A stretch of DNA of 64,000 nt from Anomaloglossus baeobatrachus. Its lineage: Eukaryota > Chordata > Amphibia > Anura > Aromobatidae. The stretch spans positions 708,095,341 through 708,159,340 of the forward strand of contig NC_134353.1 of assembly GCF_048569485.1 (NCBI RefSeq). Direction: 5' to 3'. Below are positions 54,943 to 64,000 of the stretch, piece after piece (within the stretch, counting starts at the first letter, position 1; each line of letters opens with the position of its first letter). A program made the translations under genes and the position numbers. Below the pieces are notes generated by a model. The model was given only the letters and a program-made list of their open reading frames with translations. It had not been told where the DNA came from and ran no database searches.

Positions 54943-56203
54943 TGTCCAAAAAAACCACACACTGCCCTCCCTTCCCCGGAAATGCTGTGTATATGGGTGG
55001 TTACATGTGGGTGGAGAGCCCAACTGGCCAATGATTCCACTTCAATTAGTCTTTACTCGAGTTGAGCCCTTTCAAGTGTCTGACCTGCTCTGCTCGAATA
55101 ACATTTTAGTACTCACCCAAGACTAATCATGATACTAAAGGCTTTCTCCATAGGTAATGAATGGAGTGGATGTCAAGCATATGCACCTCTGTTCCATTAA
55201 AGACTGGAGTCTCCAGAGATCTGTTCTTGGGACCTATCTCCAGCAATCAGTTAGTTATCCCCTTTTCTATGGATAGGGGATAACTTTCATTTGTGGGAAT
55301 ACTGACCGCCATGCACATTGGCTCTAGTTTATTCCAATCTGCAATCGGCGAGATTGGCCAACAGTCTGATGTGTATGACGACCTCCCGACTCTCCCCCTA
55401 CAGATGATGTCATAGGAGAGAAGGATCCGGTCTGCTGGATTCCAGCTGGCAATTCTTTGGTTTTCCTGGCGATTAAACCACTGCTAGCCGAATGTTCCTT
55501 TGTATGGGGCAGTCTGAAGTGGTAACTGTTAGTTCCCCTAACTAGTTGGCATTGTATCCATGATCTCACATCTCGGCTAATGGAAATTTTGCCCATGATC
55601 GGGCTCATTTCAGCCACGTCAGTGTGCCTCGGGGTGTACGCTTCCTGGCTTCATTAAGCACACTGTGCGTGACCGGAAGATCAGAAGACGTCTCATGTAC
55701 TGTACATGTCTTCTTAACTTCCGGTCATACGCAGTGTGCCAAGTGAAGCTGGGAAGCGTACGCCCGGCTTTAAAGGCGCTGAGCGGTTTGTGCCATCTAC
55801 ATTAGCAAAGCTGCTGAGCTTATTGATTAGCCCTGTTAACTTTAATATGGCTTGTAAAAATCTCTGGACTAGCTACAGAAACCACCTAGTTACATTAATT
55901 GTTTGTACTAAATATTCCATGTTTTAAATAAATCTTTTAAAAATGCCATCACTGGATTGTTACCACCTCCAAATGCCACTGCTCCACTGAGGAACCGCTT
56001 TCACGTATGAGGAAGAAATGTCAATGCTTGAATGAGGCCTAATTCTAAGGATTCCATTAGGGGAAAAAAAGCTTGTTTACAATTGGAAGCCCACCAAGGT
56101 TCAGTACGAGCCTACAGCACGTTATGGCTACAGTATTATGGATTTCATGGTCCTGTCCAGAGATCTGTAGTTTTCTGAGGTATTTCTAGGCTAATATGTA
56201 TCT
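54943..56203. other. Intron stretch with one hairpin
   Basis: No gene is seen. At 55618-55775 the text GTGTACGCTTCCTGGCTTCA ... GACCGGAAG is mirrored by CTTCCGGTC ... TGAAGCTGGGAAGCGTACGC around TGTACTGTACA near 55700, a 75-bp-armed hairpin that looks like an orphan foldback core. Confidence 0.55.
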
Positions 56204-56207
56204 TTAA

Positions 56208-57515
56208 AGGGAACCTGTCAGGTGCAATATGCACACAGTACCACGAGCAGTTCTGGGTGCATATTGCTAATCCCTGCCTAAAGCTGGGGTCACAATAAAC
56301 GACGTCGCTGTTACGTCACCATTTTCTGTGACGTAGCAGCGACCTTGTAAGTCGCTGTTATGATCGCTGCTTAGCTGTCAAACAGCAGCCGAAGCAGCGA
56401 TCATAACGACAGTGCTGCAACATGTGCAGAGAGCAGGGAGCCGCGCACACTGCTTAGCGCTGGCTCCTTGCTCTCCTAGCTACAGTACACATCGGGTTAA
56501 TTACACGATGTGTACTGCAGCTACATGTGTACAGAGCAGGAGCCGGCACTGGCAGCGAGAGCGGCGGAGGCTGGTAACTAAGGTAAATATTGGGTAACCA
56601 CCTTGGTTACCCGATGTTTACCCTGGTTACAGCTTTCCGCAGCTGCCAGACGCCGGCTCCTGCTCCCTGCTCGCTTCATTTCGTCGCTCTCTCGCTGTCA
56701 CACACAGCGATCTGTGTGTCACAGCGGGAGAGCGACGACCAAAAAATGAAGCTGGACATTCAGCAACGAGCAGCGACCTCACAGCAGGGGCCAGCTCGTT
56801 GCTGGATGTTACACACAGCGACAGCGACTGGACGTCGCTGCAACGTCACAGAAAATGCTGACGTAGCAGTGACGTCGTTGTCGCTGTGTGTGACACCACC
56901 TTAACTGTCCCTGCATACATTAGCATAGATGGAGATCTTTACAAAAAGTGTTTCTAAAGATCTTTTATCTCATGCTAATGAGCACTGGAGCTAGTTCCAA
57001 GGGTGTTATATCCCCCAACTAGTCCGCCCTCTTGGCATGTTAGTATGCCCACCGGGGTGTACTAACATGCTATTCAACACAGCGTCACCAGTGTTCACTG
57101 TGATCGTGTTTCTGAATGCCGGGCACATCCGGTCATGCGCAGTATGAAGCCGGGTTTTTCTTGGCTTCAGAGTGATCTACTGCGCATGACCGGAAGTGCG
57201 GGGCATTCAGATCAGCGTTTACAGCGGACAGGGGTACATGCGGCACCGCTCGTGACGCTGCATTGAATAGCATGTTAGTACGCCGCTGTAGGTGTGCTAA
57301 CATGCTAAGAGGAGGGACCAGACTGGGGATATAACGCCCTTGGGACTAGTCCCCGCACTCACTAGCATAAGATAAAAGATCTTTAGAAACACTTTTTCTA
57401 AAGATCTCTTTATCTATGCTAGTGTATACAGGGACAGTTAGGCAGGGAATAGCAGCAATATGCACCCAGAACTGTCCGTGGTTCTGTGTGCGTATTGCGC
57501 CTGACAGGTTCCCTT
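56208..57515. mobile_element. 1.3-kb foldback MITE, TTAA target site, with nested MITE
   Basis: AGGGAACCTGTCAGGTGC and mirror share their first 13 bases with the element at 53835 and are flanked by TTAA (56204-56207 and 57516-57519). Apart from the nested MITE it is a palindrome centred near 57165. Confidence 0.85.
56282..56901. mobile_element. Nested MITE, GACGTCGCTG ends, TAA target site
   Basis: AGCTGGGGTCACAATAAACG mirrors CGTTGTCGCTGTGTGTGACA and CCACCT, with TAA on both sides (56279-56281, 56902-56904). Removing it restores CCCTGCCTAACTGTCCCTGC, exactly the mirror of the text in the opposite arm near 57427-57450. Confidence 0.85.
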
Positions 57516-57519
57516 TTAA

Positions 57520-58498
57520 TATATGCTCACTGTAAATGGAAACAATTTTTTTTTTCATATTATACAATTAAAGCATTTTTTTTTTTCAGCACTGAGATGG
57601 CACTTTAAATGTAAGCCTCCTATATTATACTTACCCTCCAATGGCTTGATCAATTTTTAGCGCCGCTCCGGTCCCGCAGTGTCATCTTGTGCCCATGACT
57701 TTCAACTGACTGGAAGTCAGATGTTACGACACAAACTCAATGCAAGTCTGAGATCCAGAACAAGGCTCTCATAGAGTTGAATTGATCTGTGACCTCCAGA
57801 GCGCTCCATGAAACACTGGATCAGCCGGCAGGTTACAAATAGTTGTAGACTGACCGGAGTGAAATAGAAGACAGCGGCAGGTGAGTATGACAGGGGGGCA
57901 GAGGATTTGCATAAAAGCACCACTCCACCTCTGGAATAAAAAACACTACGCTGGAGTGGTGCTTTAAATTATCAGTTGATTTAGACTATATTTTGTTTTC
58001 TATGTTATTCTAAATAGGTTTTCATGAAAATTACTTGTACAGGTACTGTATGTTGAGAAGTTTTACCCTAGGGTACTTCAGGGAGTGTAGTGGAGTTGTT
58101 GTCCCCTGATCCAGCACAGAATGGTTATCTATTGATTACATCATTGTCTTTGTGTTTCAAAAGATATCTTTTCACCAAAGCCTTACTTGAATTTTTTTTT
58201 TTAACTGTGTATGTATTAAAATCAAAGCCGCCATTCTGTGTTTCAAGTTTGGAAGTTTTCTCCTATTTACGAGTTAGGGGATAACTTCCCGACGCCTGGG
58301 GGTCCAACAGCTGGGACTACCCCGGATCACGAGAACCAGGGCTCTGAAGAACCCACTTTGAATAGAATGATGGTCGATCATGCGCCCTACTGTGTAATTC
58401 ATATTTTTATATTCATATTCATATTTTATAGTCATATTCATATTTTTATACCACTGGAGATAATCAAACAATGCACTTGACTGGTCTTGAGAACTCCC
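57520..58498. other. Intron stretch with a small hairpin and simple repeats
   Basis: A hairpin at 57911-57967 (AAAGCACCACTCCACC against CTGGAGTGGTGCTTT) looks like a MITE end. An (ATTCATATTTTT)n tract lies at 58396-58450. Nothing else is recognised. Confidence 0.45.
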
Positions 58499-59435
58499 TT
58501 AAAGAGGTACTCCTAGAAGATAAATTCTTCTACTGTCCCTGCCCTCATAGACTAAAAATGTGAGATGCAGAGTGCTGTTCCATATCCTCACTCGCTGTAA
58601 TTCAGTGTGATGCTGGAGCTGTTGCTTGCTGTTCCCCCTCCCTTCTGGGAAGTAATATCACACAAAAGGTAATGTGGGTTGCTCCATGCTGTTAGGAACA
58701 GCCCGCCCCTGATAATTACTGCTTCCCTGCAGTCCGAGATCAGGGGGTTTGGTCACGCTCTCTGCTGTTGCACAGAACAGAGGCAGATATTATCAGGGGT
58801 CAGGCTGTTACTAACAGCATGGAGCAGACCACATTCCCTTGATGTGTGATGTAAGTTCCCAGGAGGCAGGGGGAGCAGCTCCAGTGTCACTCTGAATTAG
58901 GCCAGGGCCACACGGGGATCTACTGTGATCCACGCATGACACTCTGCTCACGCTGGCAGCACAGCAGGAGCCGAGAGTCATGCGAGTGTCACTGCTACTG
59001 AGGTCCGATCATGCGATCGGACCTCAGCTGCGAGGGACGGGCTGGCGCTGAGGAGGGGAGGGAGGGATTTATCTCCCTCTCTCCTCTGTTGCCGGCTATT
59101 GCCATTATCGCCCTGCACTTGCAGTGCATCGGTGTACTGCGAGTGCAGTGCAATCTTTCTTTCACCCCATAGACTTGAATGGGTGCGAAAGAAACAAGAC
59201 TCGCATTACAATCGCAGCATGCTGCGATTGTTTCTCAGTCCGATTAGGGTTGACAAAATAATCAATCATGGGTGCTGGGACACAGGCTAATATTGTTCTG
59301 AGTGGAATGTGATAAAAGATCGCATTCCACTTGTTCCGATTTTCATGCCGTGTGGCTTAGGCCTTACAGGTAGTGTGAGGATATGAAACAGCATTGTTCA
59401 TCTCCTCTTTATTGGGCAGGGACAGTAGAAGACAT
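58499..59435. mobile_element. Foldback element split by a MITE
   Basis: The left arm (TACTGTCCCTGCCC ... GGAACAGCCCGCCCCTGATAA) is mirrored from 58790 to 59435 (TTATCAGGGGTCAGGCTGTT ... GGGCAGGGACAGTAGAAG). The centre is near 58740 and the MITE 58900-59363 sits in the right arm. The outer limits are approximate. Confidence 0.65.
58900..59363. mobile_element. MITE, GGCC...CCACACGG family, copy 3 (inverted)
   Basis: GGCCAGGGCCACACGGGG and GCCGTGTGGCTTAGGCC are its ends, with perfect TTA copies at 58897-58899 and 59364-59366. It has the same interior blocks as 30139-30534 in the opposite orientation. Confidence 0.87.
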
Positions 59436-59799
59436 TTTGGCAGCACCAAAAATTTCAGGATGCCACAAAATGCACAAGTGGCCAGTGTAGAAAAGTGAAC
59501 AATGTGAAAAAAATACCTTTTTTTTTTTTATATATTTTTTTTTTCCATTTACAGTTAGGTCCAGAAATATTTGGACAGTGACACAATTTTCGCGAGTTGG
59601 GCTCTGCATGCCACCACATTGGATTTGAAATGAAATCTCTGCAACAGAATTCAAGTGCAGATTGTAACGTTTAATTTGAAGGTTTGAACAAAAATATCTG
59701 ATAGAAATTGTAGGAATTGTACACATTTCTTTACAAACACTCCACATTTTAGGAGGTCAAAAGTAATTGGACAAATAAACCAAACCCCAAAAAAAATTT

Positions 59800-62279
59800 T
59801 CAGTTTCAATATTTTGTTGCGAATCCTTTTGGAGGCAATCACTGCCTTAAGTCTGGAACCCATGGACATCACCAAACGCTGGGTTTCCTCCTTCTTAATG
59901 CTTTGCCAGGCCTTTACAGCCGCAGCCTTCATGTCTTGCTTGTTTGTGGGTCTTTCCGTCTTAAGGCTCTGTGCGCACTGGGAAGTGGAATTTTCTTGAG
60001 AAAATTCCGCATGCCCTCAAAGATTACCGCACCCGCGGTAAAAAACCGCGGGAAACCGCACCCGAAAACCGCATGCGGTTTGCTGCGGTTTTACCGCGGT
60101 ATTATTCGCGGTATTGCCGCGGTTTTGCCGCGTGCGGGTTGGGATGTGCTTTATTGCATTCAATGCAATAAAGCACATTGAAAAAAAAAAAAAAAAAAGT
60201 CATTTAATTCTGAGATAGTAGATAGAAGAATAGATAGAGGGATAGATAGACAGACAGATAGATAGAGGGATAGATAGAGGACAGATCGCTGCATTTCCCA
60301 TGGTCGGCAGTGAGTTCACATTACCGGCCGTGGGAAATGACCGGTAATTACCTCTGCTGCTTTCATTCAGCCTGTGTCTCAGTCGCGGCTGGATGGAAGC
60401 AGCGCAGGACGTCGGACCTGGATTACGCCGGAGCTTTGTTTGGGGGGGGTTAATAAAATGGTGAACGAGGCTTGTTTGTTTTATTTAAAATAAAGGATTT
60501 TTCTGTGTGTGTGTTTTATTCACTTTACTTACGGGTTGATCATGTCAGCTGTCACATAGACGCTGCCATGATCAAGCCTGGGGTTAATGGCGGTGGTCCC
60601 CCATCACCATTAACCCCTTGTATTACCTTGCCACCACTGCTACACGGTGGCAAGAAGAGCCGAGGACACGCCGGCATTGCCGCATATTGCATGCGACAGT
60701 GCCGGGGCAGCTGCGGCTGATATTCTCGGCTGCCGGAGGGGGAGTGAGGCGGGGGACATTATCCCTGCCCCTCTCCCTCCCCCTCCCCAGCCTGAGAATA
60801 CCGGGCCGCCGCTGTGTGCTTACCTCGGCTGGACGGTGAATATGCAGCGGAGCCCACGTTCTTTTTTTCCTATATTTCCGTTTTCTTTCTATATGTGTTC
60901 TATGTGTCTGTGTCTATGTGTTCTATGTGTCTGTGATGTGATGTGATGTGTGTGTGTGTGATCTGTGTGTTTACTCTCTGCACGGCTTCCTCTTCCTGTA
61001 ATGACATCACTTCCCTGCAAAACCGCAAGCAAGTAATGTACATTACCGGAGGTAAACCGCAAAATACCGCAGGGAATAACGCAGGAAAACGCAGTGAACC
61101 GCACAGAATTTGCTGCCTGCGTTATTCCCTGCGGGATTTCATGATTAACATTGAGTCAATGGAGTGAAATCCCGCAGCGATGTGCGGAAAATAAGTGACG
61201 TGCACTTGTTTTAGCTGCGGGATTTCCGCAGCAAAACATGCAGCTGTCAAATTCCGCCCAGTGCGCACAGGATTTTTTTTCTCCATAGGATTTGCTGGTG
61301 ATTCACTGCAGAGATGTTATGAACATTTTCTGCAGCGAAACATGCAGCAAATCCGCGGAAAATCCGCGGCAAAATCCGGTAAGTGCGCACATAGCCTAAG
61401 TCTGGATTTGAGCAAGTGAAATGCAGGCTCAATTGGGTTAAGATCTGGTGATTGACTTGGCCATTGCAGAATGTTCCACTTTTTTGCACTCATGAACTCC
61501 TGGGTAGCTTTGGCTGTATGCTTGGGGTCATTGTCCATCTGTACTATGAAGCGCCGTCCGATCAACTTTGCGGCATTTGGCTGAATCTGGGCTGAAAGTA
61601 TATCCCGGTACACTTCAGAATTCATCCGGCTACTCTTGTCTGCTGTTATGTCATCAATAAACACAAGTGACCCAGTGCCATTGAAAGCCATGCATGCCCA
61701 TGCCATCACGTTGCCTCCACCATGTTTTACAGAGGATGTGGTGTGCCTTGGATCATGTGCCGTTCCCTTTCTTCTCCAAACTTTTTTCTTCCCATCATTC
61801 TGATACAGGTTGATCTTTGTCTCATCTGTCCATAGAATACTTTTCCAGAACTGAGCTGGCTTCTTGAGGTGTTTTTCAGCAAATTTAACTCTGGCCTGTC
61901 TATTTTTGGAATTGATGAATGGTTTGCATCTAGATGTGAACCCTTTGTATTTACTTTCATGGAGTCTTCTCTTTACTGTTGACTTAGAGACAGATACACC
62001 TACTTCACTGAGAGTGTTCTGGACTTCAGTTGATGTTGTGAACGGGTTCTTCTTCACCAAAGAAAGTATGCGGCGATCATCCACCACTGTTGGCATCCGT
62101 GGACGCCCAGGCCTTTTTGAGTTCCCAAGATCACCAGTCAATTCCTTTTTTCTCAGAATGTACCCGACTGTTGATTTTGCTACTCCAAGCATGTCTGCTA
62201 TCTCTCTGATGGATTTTTTCTTTTTTTTCAGCCTCAGGATGTTCTGCTTCACCTCAATTGAGAGTTCCTTAGACCGCAT
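59800..62279 (-). pseudogene. Tc1 transposase interrupted by a MITE
   Basis: From ATG 62279 the frame is open for about 295 codons, up to the MITE. It has a helix-turn-helix start (SIREIADMLGVAKSTVGYIL), a GRPRMP hook, WTDETKINLYQ, HGGGNVMAWACMAF, QMDNDPKHTAKAT and SPDLNPIEPAFH (DD34E). The MITE enters after LLKSRL. Beyond it the last ~55 codons (KTERPTNKQDMKAAAVKAW ... MGSRLKAVIAS) are still readable, ending in a shifted tail. This copy shows what the 9961 copy looked like before its inversion. Confidence 0.87.
59965..61396. mobile_element. 1.4-kb MITE, GGC..TGTGCGCAC ends, TAA target site
   Basis: GGCTCTGTGCGCACTGG and GTGCGCACATAGCC are flanked by TAA (59962-59964, 61397-61399). Inside are an A run, a GATA-type microsatellite (60205-60285), TGTG runs (60890-60975) and the shared module GTTAATAAAATGGTGAACGA ... 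ATTACCTTGCCACCACTG ... AAGAGCCGAGG (60449-60665). A GCCCAGTGCGCACAG near 61257 suggests a composite of two related elements. Confidence 0.78.
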
Positions 62280-62640
62280 GTTGTCTGGTCACAGCAACAG
62301 CTTCCAAATGCAAAACCACACACCTGTAATCAACCCCAGACCTTTTAACTACTTCATTGATTACAGGTTAACGAGGGAGACGCCTTCAGAGTTAATTGCA
62401 GCCCTTAGAGTCCCTTGTCCAATTACTTTTGGTCCCTTGAAAAAGAGGAGGCTATGCATTACAGAGCTATGATTCCTAAACCCTTTCTCCGATTTGGATG
62501 TGAAAACTCTCATATTGCAGCTGGGAGTGTGCACTTTCAGCCCATATTATATATATAATTGTATTTCTGAACATGTTTTTGTAAACAGCTAAAATAACAA
62601 AACTTGTGTCACTGTCCAAATATATCTGGACCTAACTGTA

Positions 62641-63350
62641 TTTTGAGGTATTAACCTCATTTTGTAATATTTACACCCCAAAATAATCAGTTCTCCTGTG
62701 TAGTGTTCACAAATGTGTGTCTAGAGTGCTCAGTGTAAAAGAGTACACCCCATTTGAAGCATAAGATCTTATTCAATATCTTACTGAGCACCAGAACAAT
62801 TTCCAAAATCTTGGCAAGACTGAGTTTCATAGAACTTTCTTTTTTTTTTTTTTTTACTCATTATATTAAAGTAAGGTTAGAGGGGCTGTACAATACACAG
62901 ACAAACATCTCTCATATGTTTCCCCTTATTAAAATAATACAATTTCTACTCCACTCCATTGCCATTCCAGTGGTGTCAGCATTGTCTCCCAGACGCGTAC
63001 CAGTATGATATCACGCGGTCCCAGCCGTTGCTTCACTCTCCATCAAACGTATCGCATACATCCAGAGGAGGAGAGAGCGCAGCAATTCAAGTGACAATAA
63101 GGTTGCAAAAGTCTTGAGACACCCCTCTGGTTTCTTTTGTGGCATCTTGGTAATGAGACACGTTTTTTTATAGGCCATTAGTTGAACCAGCTCATATTAT
63201 TTTGCACTATGTGGCAGTATTGTTTTCTAATTACTGATTTATGGATATCTATGGTTTGATTTCTTTGTCTTTGTGGCTTGGGTTGTTAACGACCTGCTAT
63301 ATATGTATGGCAGTTCTGCAAAATTGCAAGGAAATTCAGACATGTACACA
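62641..63350. other. Intron stretch with nothing recognised
   Basis: AT-rich DNA with a T run at 62829-62848 and a GTCTTGAGACACCCCTCTGG phrase near 63110 that may be a decayed mariner scrap. No gene. Confidence 0.4.
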
Positions 63351-63351
63351 C

Positions 63352-63790
63352 AGTGGCATGCAGAAGTTGTGTCACTCTTGGTCAAAATGACTGTTATTGT
63401 GAACAGTTAAGCAAGTTGAAGATTAAATTATCTCGAAAAAGGCAAAGTTGAAGATCACACATTTTCCTTTGTATTTTAGGCAAAAAAGAAAAAATATATA
63501 ATTTTTTTCATCTTTTTTAATTTTTAAACTTACAAAAAATGAAAATGGGCTGATGCAAATGTTTGGGTACCCTGCATGATTAGTACCTACTAGAACCCCC
63601 TTTGGCAAGTATGACAGTTTGTAAATGCTTTTTGTAGCCAGCCAAGAGTCTTTCAATTCTTGTTTTGAGGAATTTTCATCCATTTTTCCTTGGAAACATC
63701 TTCCACTTCTGTGAGGTTCCTGGGTCATTTTGCATGCACTGCTCTACTTGATGCAAACATGCACATGTGGTCAAAATTTTTAGTACCCCT
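63352..63790. mobile_element. Tc1/mariner-like remnant
   Basis: CAGTGGCATGCAGAAGTTGT and TCAAAATGACTGTTATTGTG resemble the common vertebrate Tc1 end, and ATGCAAATGTTTGGGTACCC lies near 63554. No transposase frame survives. Confidence 0.5.
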
Positions 63791-63914
63791 CGTTTAATAA
63801 AAGAAAACCCCACAATGGTCACAGAAATAACTTGACTCTGACAAAAGTAATAAAAAAAAAGTGTGAAAATGAACAAATGCAAGTCAGACATTGCTTTTCA
63901 ACCATGCTGCCACA

Positions 63915-63917
<3 letters not shown>

Positions 63918-63988
<71 letters not shown>

Positions 63989-64000
63989 TATATATATATA
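63918..64000. repeat. (AT)n microsatellite, cut by the window edge
   Basis: Uninterrupted AT dinucleotides with one AA slip at 63980. Confidence 0.95.

Larger units (their letters stand above)
59552..62638 (-). mobile_element. Tc1 transposon, intact but for one MITE
   Basis: CAGTTAGGTCCAGAAATATT and its mirror are flanked by TA (59550-59551 and 62639-62640). Subtracting the MITE and one TAA leaves about 1652 bp. It is the same family as 9961-29331. Confidence 0.9.
47736..64000 (+). other. Clathrin heavy chain intron 1 (partial)
   Basis: Begins with the GTAAGC donor. No sequence coding for the conserved second exon is seen in any frame to the window's end, so the intron is at least 16.2 kb. 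It is packed with MITEs, foldbacks and Tc1 elements described separately. Confidence 0.65.

Noticed and set aside
60205-60285. GATA repeat as an independent element
   Set aside because: Simple repeat lying inside the MITE at 59965-61396.

Overview
The window looks like a piece of a large, repeat-swollen vertebrate genome, most likely an amphibian (frog or toad). That is inferred from the mix of Tc1/mariner transposons, dozens of short inverted-repeat elements (MITEs), three kinds of Ty3/gypsy retrotransposon, a Penelope-like fragment and a large hAT transposon around one recognisable vertebrate exon. No bacterial-style operons, CRISPR arrays, rRNA or tRNA genes were seen.

The only host gene I can support is the first coding exon of a clathrin heavy chain gene (47694-47735, + strand, MAQILPIRFQEHFQ followed by a GTAAGC donor) behind a GC-rich promoter. 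Everything left of it is 5' flanking DNA. Everything right of it, at least 16.2 kb, appears to be intron 1, because no exon 2 is visible.

Layout. 1-9960: a microsatellite, Tc1 remnants, a minisatellite split by a solo LTR, a Tc1 split by a MITE, and a mariner-type element (4950-8785) that itself holds a MITE and a nearly intact Tc1. 9961-29331: a Tc1 element split by a 17.7-kb stack of three Ty3/gypsy elements, one inside another: an outer element with a tRNA-Ser primer site, a Gmr1-like middle element (integrase before reverse transcriptase, SCAN-like gag), and a Sushi/Tf1-like chromodomain element that looks whole. 29340-31960: a Penelope-like GIY-YIG fragment and MITEs. 31964-40222: a complete hAT transposon with perfect 8-bp target duplications, an open 1117-codon transposase, a 188-bp x ~14.7 tandem array just upstream of the ATG and a 118-bp x 7 array downstream. 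40231-46552: MITEs, including a 2.5-kb foldback element. 47694 onward: the clathrin exon and an intron filled with MITEs, foldback elements and two Tc1 elements.

The most interesting objects are: the intact hAT element, whose tandem 5' array has TATA-bearing, ATG-free units; the Gmr1-like and self-priming Sushi-like signals in the LTR stack; a 45-bp micro-inversion between two Tc1 copies; and a group of MITEs that share a GGC...CACAC-type end, TAA/TTA target sites and swapped internal modules. All identity estimates are by eye.
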